Made by a program: the position numbers and the translations under genes. A DNA stretch of 64,000 nucleotides from Aspidapion aeneum (Eukaryota > Arthropoda > Insecta > Coleoptera > Brentidae), in assembly GCA_963576565.1 (NCBI GenBank), contig OY755042.1:15413272-15477271 (forward strand), read 5' to 3'. Below, in pieces: positions 1 through 11,245 of the stretch. A model generated the notes under the pieces. It worked only from the letters and a program-made list of their open reading frames with translations. It had not been told where the DNA came from and searched no databases. Within the stretch, counting starts at the first letter, position 1. The number at the start of each line of letters is the position of its first letter.

Positions 1-260
1 TCAATGTCGCGAATTCAATGGTCAAGCAGTTTGTTCATGCTTACCCGATTATACTGGTAGTCCCCCTGCTTGTAGACCCGAATGCACCGGAAGCTCCGAA
101 TGTGCTCAAACCAAGGCTTGCATAAATCTAAAATGTATTGATCCTTGTCCAGGAACTTGTGGACTTAACGCAAAATGTCATGTTATTAATCATAGTCCCA
201 TATGCTCTTGTGAACTCGACTATACTGGAGATCCGTTTACAAGATGTTATCCAATTCCAG
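1..260 (+). CDS. dp: dumpy exon 1 in window (partial), module type f
   Basis: The reading frame begins with the codon at position 2 (QCREFNGQAVCSC) and runs through DPY residues CRPECTGSSEC and a second EGF ending GDPFTRCYPIP. A phase-1 GT donor lies at 261. The exon is cut by the window edge, so the first EGF lacks its first Cys residues. It matches the exons at 3011 and 6536, which share CREINGQ/CRNANGQ followed by AVCSCLP. Confidence 0.9.
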
Positions 261-323
261 GTATGTTTTTATATCTTAAAAAAAAAGTTTCCTTGGAATT
301 ACGTTTTTTGCATTTATTTTCAG

Positions 324-1268
324 CTTTATCACCTCCCGAACAGCCACAAATTATAAAAAATCCATGTGTTCCTTCCCCGTGTGGGCCAAACAGTCAATGC
401 AATGATATTGGTGGATCGCCATCTTGCACATGTTTACCAAACTATCAAGGAATTCCGCCAAATTGTAGACCAGAGTGTAGTATAAATTCTGAATGTCCCA
501 GTAGTCAGGCATGTATAAACCAGAAATGTAGAGATCCCTGCCCAGGCTCATGCGGTTCTGGGGCATTATGTAGTGTTCAAAATCATGTCCCAATATGTGT
601 GTGTCCCGAAGGCTATATGGGGGATCCATTTACTTATTGTACAATAAAACCAATTATCCAAGAACCGCAAGAAACAGATCCATGTAATCCTTCGCCTTGC
701 GCATCCAACGCTCAATGCAATAACGGAGTTTGTACTTGTTTACCCGAATACCAAGGCGATCCCTATAAAGGTTGTCGACCAGAATGTGTGCTTAACAACG
801 ATTGTTCAAGAGACAAGGCTTGTATTAGGAATAAGTGTGTTGACCCATGTCCCGGTATCTGCGGGCAAAATGCGGAATGCTCAGTTATTAATCATATCCC
901 AGTTTGCACCTGTGTTCAAGGATACAGTGGCAATGCATTTACATACTGTCAACAAATACCGCCAGAAATACCTAAAAATCCTTGCAATCCTTCACCTTGT
1001 GGACCCAATAGTCAATGCAGAGAAATCAACAACCAAGCAATTTGTTCCTGTGTACCTGGATATATCGGAAATCCTCCTGCCTGTAGGCCTGAATGTGTAT
1101 CTAGTTCCGAATGCCAACTAAATAAAGCATGTTTAAATCAGAAATGCATAGATCCATGCCCAGGAACTTGCGGCCTAAATGCTCTTTGTCAAGTTGTTAA
1201 TCATAATCCAATATGTAGCTGTCCATTAAGATTTGAAGGAGATCCATTTACACGATGCCTTCCCATAA
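324..1268 (+). CDS. dp: dumpy exon 2, three fused EGF-DPY-EGF modules (a, b, c)
   Basis: This 945-bp phase 1-1 exon encodes three consecutive modules with no intron between them. Module a begins NPCVPSPCGPNSQC. Module b has a shortened first EGF (AQCNNGVCTC). Module c has CREINNQAICSC. Each has the DPY core RPEC-x-DC/EC-KACI-KC-DPCPG followed by an EGF with GDPF or GNAF. The acceptor is cag at 321-323 and the donor gtaagt at 1269. The same triplet is one exon at 3880-4815 but three separate exons at 6902-8166. Confidence 0.93.
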
Positions 1269-1328
1269 GTAAGTTTTTAGATTATGTTTTTGTTTCATTT
1301 TATGATATAAATGTGACACTAATTTTAG

Positions 1329-1643
1329 GGGAACCAGTTGAGCAAGTGAATCCTTGTTATCCTTCACCTTGCGGGCCAAATTCGATATGCAAGGAAATCC
1401 AAAAGTCTCCGTCATGTTCATGTTTGCCGGAATTCATCGGTTCACCACCAAATTGTAAACCAGAATGTATAAACAATGCTGAGTGCGCTAACCACTTAGC
1501 TTGTATAAACCAAAAATGTAAAGATCCGTGCCCAGGAATTTGTGGTCAAAATGCTGAATGTAGGGTTGTGAGTCATACACCGAATTGTGAGTGTGTACCT
1601 GGATATGAAGGCAATCCATTTGTCCAGTGTATTTTATACGAAG
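1329..1643 (+). CDS. dp: dumpy exon 3, module type d
   Basis: One phase 1-1 EGF-DPY-EGF module. It is recognised by FIGSPPNCKPEC in place of the usual RPEC, HLACINQKC, and a last EGF reading SHTPNCECVPGYEGNPF. It sits after a 60-bp intron and matches the exon at 5762 and, less closely, the one at 8478. A GT donor lies at 1644. Confidence 0.92.
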
Positions 1644-1700
1644 GTAAAAATTATTTAACATACTTAAATGACGTTTATTCTAAATTACTGATAATTTTAG

Positions 1701-2027
1701 CCCCCAAACCCGCTGAGCATATTAATCCTTGTTTCCCTTCACCGTGTGGTACAAATGCAGTGTGTAGGGAACATGGAAATGCGGGATCATGTACTTGCAT
1801 TGAAGACTATATCGGAAATCCTTATGAAGGATGTAGACCTGAATGTGTCATCAATAGCGATTGTCCATCAAACAAGGCTTGTATTAAAAATAAATGTTTG
1901 GATCCCTGTCCTGGTACTTGTGGACAAAATGCCGAATGCCAAGTTATTAATCATTTGCCACAATGTACTTGTATTTCGGGCTATAGTGGAGATCCATTCA
2001 GATATTGCATACTTAAAGTTGAAGAAC
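1701..2027 (+). CDS. dp: dumpy exon 4, module type e
   Basis: One EGF-DPY-EGF module marked by NAGSCTC and IGNPYEGCRPEC. This matches the exon at 6143 (NNAGSCLC, IGNPYEGC) and is related to the one at 10922. The acceptor is ttttag ending at 1700. The donor cgtaagt begins at 2028 in phase 1. Coding-like reading past 2028 is intron read-through and loses all cysteines. Confidence 0.92.
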
Positions 2028-3010
2028 GTAAGTTTATTTTTTTGTTAAATATTGATACAAAACAGATTGGGACTGCACCATATGAAAAAAGTGTCAAACG
2101 TAAATATTTTTCACATATAAAGTTCTGCTTGTTCGATCTTAAACTTCAAAATAAAACAACAATATAGGTATTTCAATCGCAGGCGAGGTGTGTCAAAAAA
2201 TAATAATTTTTCTTAAGAACAAAGTATATTATTACAAAAGGAAAAGAGAAAATGTGGTTCGTGGAACCCAAAGGATGCTTGCAGAAGAAACGATGAATGT
2301 TAGAAATTTGTGAGTGTGTCTGTAACTAGATTAGAAACAACAACTCCAATAAAATTATATCAATTTTTTCGGATTTTAAAAAAAGTTAATAAAAACAAAA
2401 GTCATTTTAGCGCAAATGTCTGATGGATAGCAAAAATAAAAAAAGCGATGAAATCAGATTTTATAACCTCGCTTTTTTCGAATTTTATTTATTTTCTAAA
2501 AGAGTACATTGGGACAGATATTCATTATCTACGTTTCGAGGCACTGTTATGTCTTCCAAGATTAAAATATAACCCAGGTGAACAAAAAAGAGCTGATTTT
2601 GACGTTATTGAGATTCATTGAAGATTGCTTACCTACCGCAGCCCACACAGTCAGCGAGCATCCATGCCATCGGTTGGCGGCTTTGTGGAATTTATGAGAT
2701 AATTTACGAGCCCGACAGATTTTAACAAACTGCGCCAATGACTTTAAGTACTTAAACATATTTTTTAAATCTAGTAACATTTATTTATATCGATCGATTT
2801 TCCAAAATAAGACGACTTTTTTTATCCTACCTTGTATACCAGTTCATTTTAGGCTTTACGACATGCAGATCGTTTTACAAAGAATAACTTTTTTTCATAA
2901 AATCCATAATAAAAATATTTTTTTCATAGGATGCAAGTCCAACTGGAAACACTGTATATGATTTAAACAAGCCACAAACTAAGCCGAACTTGATTACTTC
3001 TGAATTTTAG
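2028..3010 (+). other. intron 4, no gene recognised
   Basis: AT-rich sequence of 983 bp between exons 4 and 5. I see no EGF codons, RNA gene or clear terminal repeats in it. Confidence 0.7.
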
Positions 3011-3325
3011 CTGTCGAAACGTTACCCAATTATCCCTGCCAACCGAACCCATGTGGTCCGAATAGTCAATGTCGCGAAATCAACGGACAAGCTGTATGCT
3101 CATGCTTACCCGAGTACATTGGGAATCCACCTAGCTGTCGCCCAGAATGTACTGGTAGCTCAGAATGTGCATTAGATAAAGCATGTATAAACAAAAAATG
3201 TGCTGATCCTTGTCCGGGAACCTGTGGTCTTCACACGGATTGTAAAGTTATAAACCATAGCCCAGTTTGTTCGTGCCTTGCCAGTTTCACTGGAGATCCA
3301 TTTAGCAGATGTTATCCCATACCAC
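3011..3325 (+). CDS. dp: dumpy exon 5, module type f
   Basis: This exon has no internal Met start and is found only by homology and splice sites. It is open in frame: PVETLPNYPCQPNPCGPNSQ, then CREINGQAVCSCLPEYIGNP, then CRPECTGSSECALDKACINK and an EGF ending GDPFSRCYPIP. The acceptor ag lies at 3009-3010 and the donor gtaag at 3326. It is close to exon 1, so it opens a second round of the six-module order. Confidence 0.92.
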
Positions 3326-3879
3326 GTAAGAATAAGATTTAATCAATGTGTTTAAACGCTACAGATTTCGTAACCACTGACATAAGCTATATCTATATCG
3401 CTGAAAAAGCTAAAAATCACTTGAGCATGTGTTTGACGGTCTGGCCCCATTTCTGTTGGCAGCACTGGTTTTTTTTTTGGAGTTTGCGCTGTTTATAGCA
3501 CAGAAATAGAGGTAGGCGCGTCGTTTCTTGGCGAGTTTCACTTTACGTTTGCTAGAGTTTGTGCCCACAGCTGAGCTCCACCGTATTCTGTGAGAATCAG
3601 CTGATCGTTTTCGTGTCTTTTAAAGTCTTCTAAAGTTTAACTTTTGTGTTTATTATTTTTACCAATTTTACCAACAGTTTTGTGTGCTCAACTGTATCCG
3701 CCAGGCAAAAGTTAAAAAATTTCTCACTCAGTCTGATGTAGTGTGGTAACACTGAAATCAGTGTTGCCACTAAAAGTGGATCCACAACGTCAAACGCATG
3801 GTGCAGTGATTTGGTATAACAAGCGTTAGCCATCCATTTTGAGCTTAGGAAGTCGGTGTTAAACGCTTATATTTTTTAG
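3326..3879 (+). other. intron 5, no gene recognised
   Basis: 554 bp of non-coding sequence, somewhat richer in GC than the other introns. No terminal repeats or RNA genes are seen. Confidence 0.65.
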
Positions 3880-4815
3880 CGCCTCCAATCAAACCAGTCG
3901 AAATTCCAAATCCGTGCGTTCCATCACCTTGCGGGCCACATTCAGTGTGTCAAGATATGAATGGAATCCCATCTTGTACGTGCATATCTCCATATATTGG
4001 TCAGGCGCCTAATTGTCGACCAGAATGTTTGGTTAATTCAGAATGTAGAAGTAATTTAGCTTGCATAAATGAAAAATGTAGAGACCCTTGCCCTGGTTCA
4101 TGCGGATTAAACGCTCAATGCAACGTTCTTAATCATATACCAATTTGTACGTGCGTACAAGGTTTCATAGGAGACCCATTCACTAGTTGCCATCCTAAAC
4201 CAATTCAACCAATAATCGAACGAAACCCATGCAACCCAGATCCTTGTGGTTCCAATGCACAGTGTAACAATGGCATTTGTTCATGTCTGCCAGAATATCA
4301 AGGAGATCCATATATAGGTTGCAGACCAGAGTGCGTCCATAACAACGATTGTAATCGAAATCAGGCTTGCATTAATAACAAATGCAAAGATCCTTGCCCA
4401 GGTGTTTGTGGGCGAAATGCTGAATGCAGTGTAGTAAATCACATTCCAATTTGTACTTGCATCGAAGGATACACTGGAAGCGCCTTTGTCTTATGCCTAC
4501 CAATACCTAAAGATGAACCCCAAAATCCGTGTGTTCCTACACCATGCGGGCCTAATAGTCAGTGCAGAATTATAAACCAACAAGCAGTATGTTCTTGCGT
4601 GTCTGGATTTATTGGAAGTCCTCCAAGCTGTAGGCCAGAATGTGTTGCGTCCTCCGACTGTCAATTGAATAAAGCTTGTGTAAACCAAAAGTGCATTGAT
4701 CCTTGTCCTGGGACATGCGGTTTGAGCGCATTATGTAGCGTAGTTAATCACAACCCGATTTGTAGTTGCCCACCGCACCTCAGTGGAGATCCGTTTACTA
4801 GATGCATTGCCATAC
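3880..4815 (+). CDS. dp: dumpy exon 6, three fused modules (a, b, c)
   Basis: A 936-bp phase 1-1 exon that parallels exon 2 module by module. Module a has NPCVPSPCGPHSVC. Module b has the short AQCNNGICSC loop. Module c has CRIINQQAVCSC. The linkers between modules (for example HPKPIQPIIERNPC) lie where introns interrupt the third copy of this triplet. Acceptor ag at 3878-3879, donor gtaag at 4816. Confidence 0.93.
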
Positions 4816-5761
4816 GTAAGTGTCTAAATTTTATTAAACAAAACTTTTTTTAGTTGGTTTAAATTTCAACGAAGCTAAAAATAACTCAAAATTTCTATTT
4901 TTTTATCATATAACTTTTGTCAAAATCGTTCAGCGGTGTTTAGAGGTTTTGAAGCTTGAACTTTTGCTTTTTTAACTTATCTTTTTCATGATTTAATAAC
5001 TTGAAAAAAACTAGCTCTGTTGATCTCGCCACACAATACATAATTTAAGAGCAGCGAGTTCTAGGTGATAAAACCCTCTGTATTGTAAGCAGCGGGATCT
5101 TTTTTTATAAAATCATTTGTCTGCACAACCATTAGCTGAATTTTATAATACCAGTTTACTTGATAAGGACATAATGCTTGTTTATTGGTTTGTTTGGTTA
5201 TTTTAACATTAAACATTCGCATAAAGTGATTTTGCTCAAACTCGTTTAGTCTCGTTAATAATATAATTCAATACTTAAGTAGACGGCGGGCACTCTCATT
5301 TGTTCAGTTTGAAAAATTTTGTTTTTTTTTTTAATTCGGATGAATCTTATTCACTTATTTAAATAGTTTTAAAATTTAAAATCTTTACTTAGATTTACAA
5401 CAAAATTAAAATTAATCTTGACCAATCTCATTCAGCTGACTGTTATTGCAGTGATAGGGAAGTTCTATTTTATTCCTACAAAAACTGTTGCATTAATAAA
5501 ATTATTACATTAGGCACAAGCATTGGTTAAGATAAGGTCACACTTCGATGTTGATTAACAGAAGATGCAGTGGTGTTAAGTTAGCTTTATACAGTGTCCT
5601 TAATCATTAATGAGGCAATATTAATTTGTTTAGAGTGCATGTACAAATTCATGTGATAAACAGAAGTCTAACTTAGACTAAACTGTTTTTTTAGAAACTA
5701 AGTTTAAAATTATTACTTTATGCGTTAAATAAAATAATATTGATTTTATTGCTTCTTTTAG
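4816..5761 (+). other. intron 6, no gene recognised
   Basis: 946 bp, AT-rich, with no coding potential or clear repeat boundaries. Confidence 0.7.
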
Positions 5762-6079
5762 AAGAAGACCTGCCAATAAAATCTGAACCATGCAATCCTT
5801 CACCGTGTGGTCCAAATGCAGAATGTCGAGATATAAACGGTAGTCCATCGTGTTCCTGCTTACCCGAATTTATCGGAACTCCACCGTACTGCAAACCTGA
5901 ATGCATTAGCAACAGTGAATGTCCTAGTCATTTGGCTTGTATCAATCAAAAATGCAAGGATCCTTGCCCAAATACTTGTGGTCTAAACGCTGAATGTAGG
6001 GTTGTCGCGCATACTCCTAATTGTATTTGCATGTCCGGCTATACTGGCAATCCGTTCCAAGCCTGCGCAATACCAGAAG
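5762..6079 (+). CDS. dp: dumpy exon 7, module type d
   Basis: One module reading CRDINGSPSCSCLPEFIGTP, then CKPEC and HLACINQKC, with a last EGF VAHTPNCICMSGYTGNPF. It shares the CKPEC and HTPNC marks with exon 3. The acceptor is ttttag at 5756-5761 and the donor gtacg at 6080, phase 1. Confidence 0.92.
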
Positions 6080-6142
6080 GTACGATTTATCCTATTATGG
6101 TAAATAAAGAAATTTTTTTATCACTTACGATGTAATTTTTAG

Positions 6143-6472
6143 TTGCTCCAAAGGAAGATATCAGACCTTGCTCACCATCCCCATGTGGCGCTAATGCAAT
6201 TTGCAAAGAGAAAAACAATGCTGGTTCTTGTTTGTGTTTACCGGATTATATTGGAAATCCCTATGAGGGATGTCGGCCTGAATGTACTCTTAACTCAGAC
6301 TGTCCCGCTAATAAAGCTTGCATCAATAGCAAATGTGGGGATCCTTGTCCTGGAACTTGTTCTCCAAATGCAATCTGTCAAGTTATTAATCATTTACCAA
6401 CTTGTAGTTGCAGTTCAGGCTACACAGGCGACCCCTTTAGAATGTGTACTATAATCGCGGTTTACGAAGAAC
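6143..6472 (+). CDS. dp: dumpy exon 8, module type e
   Basis: One module with CGANAICKEKNNAGSCLC and IGNPYEGCRPEC, parallel to exon 4. The intron before it is only 63 bp. The donor cgtaagttt at 6473 is nearly the same as that of exon 4, as expected if the two exon-intron units share an origin. Confidence 0.92.
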
Positions 6473-6535
6473 GTAAGTTTCGCATCCGCATAAAATATTT
6501 TAATTTGATTACTAATAAAAGAAAATGCATTTTAG

Positions 6536-6844
6536 CTTCTAAACCAAGTGAACCTTGCAACCCCTCACCTTGTGGGCCAAACAGTCAATGTCGAAATGCA
6601 AATGGCCAAGCAGTATGCTCTTGCTTACCAAACTATAGAGGTTCTCCTCCAGGTTGTAGACCCGAATGCACAACCAGTTCTGAATGTCCAAGCAATCAAG
6701 CATGTATTAATTCCAAATGTGGAGACCCATGTCCTGGGACATGTGGAATTCAAGCTGTGTGTAATGTTATATCGCATAATCCAATTTGCAGTTGTACACC
6801 TGGTCAAACTGGAGATCCCTTTACAAGATGCTACGCTGTTATAA
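6536..6844 (+). CDS. dp: dumpy exon 9, module type f
   Basis: One module beginning SKPSEPCNPSPCGPNSQC, with CRNANGQAVCSCLPNYRGSP and CRPECTTSSECPSNQACINS. It is the third occurrence of module f. Acceptor ag at 6534-6535, donor gtaag at 6845, phase 1. Confidence 0.92.
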   Translation, partial: LLNQVNLATPHLVGQTVNVEMQMAKQYALAYQTIEVLLQVVDPNAQPVLNVQAIKHVLIPNVETHVLGHVEFKLCVMLYRIIQFAVVHLVKLEIPLQDATLL

Positions 6845-6901
6845 GTAAGAGTAATTTACTAAATATGTTATGGCAAATTATAATAAAATATCTTGTTTTA
6901 G

Positions 6902-7240
6902 CACCTCCTCCAACACGTGAACCAGTGGTTGAACAAAATCCTTGTATACCAACTCCGTGTGGACCCAACAGTCAATGCAGGAATATTAACGGCAATCCGT
7001 CTTGTTCTTGTTTAATCTCCTACATGGGTTATCCACCCAATTGTAGACCAGAGTGTACAGTTAATTCTGAATGCCCAAGTAATTTAGCGTGTATAAATGA
7101 AAAATGTAAAGACCCATGTCCAGGTTCTTGCGGGGTCAATGCGGCTTGTCAAGTTAGAAATCACAGTCCAATGTGTTATTGTCCAGATGGGTATATTGGA
7201 GATGCTTTCACCGTGTGCACTTATAAACCACCACCGCCAC
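6902..7240 (+). CDS. dp: dumpy exon 10, module type a as a separate exon
   Basis: One module, TPPPTREPVVEQNPCIPTPC, with CRNINGNPSCSC and a last EGF ending GDAFTVCTYKPPPPR. Its homologues are the first thirds of exons 2 and 6, where it is fused to modules b and c. A GT donor at 7241 falls in the linker between modules. Confidence 0.92.
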
Positions 7241-7478
7241 GTAAGAAACTCATTTAATTAAAATCTAAGCTTAAGTTCTTCATTTAAACCTCGCCCTTTG
7301 GAGGTGACGTTTCGAGTTAATATTATTTCCCCGCATCTCAAGTATGCAAACAAAAGATAGGTTGTACTCAAGAATTTATTATGTTATAAAGAATAATGAT
7401 AACAAACATAAATATCTTGAGTTCAACGAGAAGTTTTTTTGACGCCAGCCTAATTTGATATCCACGTTAACTTTTTAG

Positions 7479-7778
7479 CATCAATTTACAAAGATCCATG
7501 TATTCCTAATCCGTGCGGTAGAAACTCGAGATGTGACAACGGAACATGTAGTTGTTTCCCAGAGTATTTCGGAGATGCTTACGTTGAATGTCGTCCCGAA
7601 TGTGTTATAAATTCTGATTGTAATAAAAACAAGGCTTGTGTTAATCAGAAGTGCATTGATCCATGCCCTGGAACTTGCGGTATTAATGCCGAATGTAATG
7701 TAGTTAATCACATACCATCTTGCTCATGTCTGCAAGGATACACGGGAAATGCTTTTGTTTTCTGTAATAAAGTAGAAA
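7479..7778 (+). CDS. dp: dumpy exon 11, module type b as a separate exon
   Basis: One module with the short C3-C4 loop typical of type b (SRCDNGTCSCFPEYFGDAYVEC), then RPECVINSDC and an EGF ending GNAFVFCNKVE. Acceptor ag at 7477-7478, donor gtaag at 7779, phase 1. Confidence 0.92.
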
Positions 7779-7860
7779 GTAAGTTGTTGGTAGTTTTCAA
7801 AATTACATTGTTTAAAAGTGAGATATTTCCTCTAAAGGTTAACACTGTGTTTTCTTGTAG

Positions 7861-8166
7861 CGCCCCCTCCACGTAATCCATGTAATCCAACTCCGTGCGG
7901 ACCTAATAGCCAATGTAGAGAAATAAACCAACAAGCTGTTTGCTCATGTTTGTCGGGATACTTTGGTGCCCCACCAGCATGTAAACCTGAATGTATTTCA
8001 AACTCAGAATGTCCCTTACATAAAGCTTGTGTGAATCAAAAATGTATCGATCCATGTCCAGGATCATGCGGATTAAACGCTCTGTGCCAAGTGGCTAACC
8101 ACAATCCCATATGTACCTGTCCCAGTGGACAGTCGGGTGATCCCTTCATTAGGTGTATACCCATTG
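7861..8166 (+). CDS. dp: dumpy exon 12, module type c as a separate exon
   Basis: One module, TPPPRNPCNPTPCGPNSQC followed by CREINQQAVCSCLSGYFGAP, CKPEC and an EGF ending GDPFIRCIPI. The preceding intron is 82 bp. The donor gtaag at 8167 lies in the ATTG|GTAAGT context, phase 1. Confidence 0.92.
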
Positions 8167-8477
8167 GTAAGTCAGTAACAGGTATACAGTAAACAAAAAC
8201 TAATAATTATAATGCCAGGGTTTTGAATAAAAAAATGTTGTTAAAGAAAATTGAAAGATACTTCACTTAATTTTAGTACAAAATTTACGGCGTTTTTAAA
8301 CTTTTTGAAAACCGTTAGGCCGCTACGTTATCAAAAATGGCTTGTAATACATAATATATGAATTAGATACTTCTGGAATTAATGGAATTAGTACTTATTA
8401 ATTAAATTTCTCCAAAATTATAATCATTAATCAACTATTCAAGACAACTAAATAACATTATAAACCACCTATTTTAG
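8167..8477 (+). other. intron 12, nothing recognised
   Basis: 311 bp of AT-rich sequence without visible features. Confidence 0.65.
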
Positions 8478-8813
8478 TTGTTGAACATCGTATTCCAGTA
8501 GTGGAAACCCCATCAAACCCATGCATTCCATCCCCTTGTGGTCTAAACGCTCAATGTGAACCTAATCCTAATGGTACCCCGAGATGTTCTTGTTTACCTG
8601 AGTATCGCGGTACCCCGCCAAATTGTCGACCCGAGTGTACCACTAGCAACGATTGCGCCTCTAACTTGGCATGTATCAATAAAAAATGTCAAGATCCCTG
8701 CCCTGGATCCTGCGGCGTGAACGCTCGCTGTATGGTTGCCAACCATGTGCCCAACTGTTTCTGTCTTGACAATTATGTGGGAAATCCTTTCACCCTTTGC
8801 ACGCCCACACCAC
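8478..8813 (+). CDS. dp: dumpy exon 13, module type d-like
   Basis: One module, CGLNAQCEPNPNGTPRCSCL, then YRGTPPNCRPECTTSNDC, NLACINKKC and an EGF VANHVPNCFCLDNYVGNPF. VPNCFC corresponds to the TPNC mark of type d. It is GC-richer at third positions than exons 1-12. Donor gtaag at 8814. Confidence 0.92.
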
Positions 8814-10921
8814 GTAAGCATTTTTCATTGACCTTTGTTACTAACAATTTTTCTCATTTGTTTCTAAACACTTTTATGTTTATTTTTGCATGCGACATTG
8901 GATGATGATGACATGGATTATGTAATTTGTTTTTTGTAAAAATCTGATTTAATAGATTACTAAAAACTTCAAGTCTATTTATTTATTTTTTTTAATATAA
9001 CATTTTCACATAAAATTAATAAACCAAAAAAAAATGACGTCGTAAGAATTAAGTTATTTGGATTTTAATTAAATAAAAATCACCTTTTCATTTAAAAATG
9101 AAGGCGTTCATTATTATTTGTATTATATTTTTATAGTTTTCTAGATGCAAATATTAGTGTCTACTAAGATCTTAAGACATTCAAGATTATCATTTTTAAT
9201 AATTTAATAATTTTAACGATTTATGATACACGAACGGGTTTCAACACAATAAATTTTTAGGCGGTTTTTATTCCAAAATAAGCCGATTATGATTTAAAAC
9301 GTTAGTAAACCAAACCATTTTACTTTACCGTTAGTAAGCAAAAAAAATATTCATTTTTAGACTTTCTAGAAATTATTTTATAAATAATTTTCATGGTTTG
9401 TATCGTCATTTACTCTAGTCGGTTAGTGGTTTTCATGCAATTTTTGTGTTATTGCCAATTTGACTCCGGATGTTGAAAACCTCTAGGATGACGACTCAAA
9501 CAAGAAACGGGGTAATTTTGGAAATTTTACAACTTATTTGTAAACCGATTTTTTTCAAAATAATTTGTTTGTTTTAATATTGCACTTTTATTAAAACTAT
9601 CAATAACTTGCAGTTTCGATATTTCTGTTTCTAAAAAAAATGTATGTCCGTTTTTGGCGGGTTTTTTTTCTTTTTAGAGAGTAACTGCTGATTCTAACAA
9701 AAATCACAATTAATACAAAATATTTGTATTCACAAGTTGAATCCTTTTTACCATAAGTTTAAAGGTTCTCAAGTTATGCCCAAAAAATTACGAAATTGGA
9801 GGGGGGTTACCCAGCAACACAAAAAATTCATTTTTTTAAAATCTCTCATCCTCTAGGCCAATTTCCTAGTTTTTTTAGCATAACTCGAGAACATTTCAAC
9901 TAATAGTGAAAATGATTTGGATAGAAATTGTTAATACGCTTGTTTATAAAATTTCCAGTTACTCTAAAAAACGCGAAAACATTAAAATCGCAAGTGATTG
10001 AAAGTTTTGACTTACAAAAATCAAATGCGGAGAAGGTTGCGATACCCTGTATTTAAACCTATATTGGTATTGTCATAATTTGATATTTTTTATTTTGAAA
10101 AAGTTGTTATTATAAATATACAACAGTGTATGAATTCTAAAATGGGTGAGAAGGAGTAGTCCCTCGGGTGGGTGAAAATCAAACTGCGCACGCGATCTTA
10201 CTTGATTTCTGCATATCTATTAAGAATTGAATTTTTGTATTCAAGACTTCGCACAAAAAGTTTGACTCCATTCAAATATTTTTTAATGTAAAATACTTTG
10301 CTATCCTATTCACTATACTTAAAAATGTCATCAAAGTCCGGTTAGTAGTTTCCGAGATTTTGCGAAACGAATCGGACCGACAGACTAATAGTAAGGCATC
10401 ATTGTGTCAAAAGACAAATACACTTCTATCTAATCTAGAATCCACTTGATTTAAACATTTTTAATATAACTCGTAAGATAAACAGACAGACCGACAGTAT
10501 CTATTTTTTTCCTAACCTAGCCATAATCTTGCGGGGTAGAAAGGTTTGTCTTTAATTTTTTAATTTATTAAATGTTTAGCAAACTTACAAATTAAAAAAA
10601 ATATTTAAGTATTCACTGCACACACAAGTACAACTTGGCCAATTTATAAAAAAATACAACCAAGTCTCTAGTGTGATAATAAAGTATGTCCTAGTTCAAA
10701 CGGTAAACGAACTCTTTGAACAATTAGACTGTCTAGAATTACACCCAGAACGCTTAGAATATCAGCTTTTATTATTGACTTCTAGATAACTCAATGACTT
10801 TTATGCATTTCAGCCAAGTCATCCAATGTTGCTTGCAAATTAATGTTTTGTTAAATAATTTCATTTTTTGCATCAAATGCTCTATGTGAGAGAACTTACG
10901 ATTTTTTTTCTTCTCTTGTAG
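8814..10921 (+). other. intron 13, no gene recognised
   Basis: 2,108 bp, strongly AT-rich with many poly-A and poly-T runs. No terminal inverted repeats or coding remains could be defined by eye, although the phrases near 10150-10500 look like dispersed repeat. Confidence 0.6.
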
Positions 10922-11245
10922 CATTGCCGCATCCACCAAGAAAACATGACGAACCATGCAATCCTTCGCCATGCGGTGCAAACGCCATCTGCCGGGCTGA
11001 AAACGACTACGCCATATGCGAGTGTTTGCCGGAGTTCTTCGGCAACCCGTATCAAAACTGTCGACCGGAATGTTTGGCCAACACCGATTGCCCAATGAAC
11101 AGAGCTTGCATTAGAAACAAATGTCAAGATCCATGTCCAGGCACCTGCGGCGTCAATGCTGTGTGCTCGGTCACTAATCATGTTCCAGTTTGTTCTTGTC
11201 AAGATGGATATACTGGAGATGCTTTTAGATATTGCAGCGTTGAAG
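10922..11245 (+). CDS. dp: dumpy exon 14, module type e-like, followed by a GC-AG intron
   Basis: One module, CGANAICRAENDYAICECLP, then FFGNPYQNCRPEC, MNRACIRNKC and an EGF ending GDAFRYCSVE. The frame and homology place the boundary after GTTGAAG, where the intron begins GCAAGT instead of GTAAGT. The nearby gt at 11250 would leave phase 2 and break the frame with exon 15, so the GC donor is the better reading. Confidence 0.9.

Noticed and set aside
786..1121. + strand frames overlapping dumpy exons in another phase (also 1746-2048, 6143-6454, 48546-48902)
   Set aside because: They are out-of-frame translations of the EGF repeats and have no start context or family.
2028..2167. Continuation of the reading frame past exon 4 to a stop at 2167
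   Set aside because: A GT donor at 2028 and complete loss of cysteines mark it as intron. Exon 5 at 3011 continues the frame.
8594..8821. Open frames antisense to dumpy exons (also near 351-629, 4497-4688, 11355-10882, 18506-18108, 40221-39952)
   Set aside because: They mirror Cys-rich EGF exons whose codon use leaves the opposite strand open. They show no domain, and the + strand frame is continuous and homologous.
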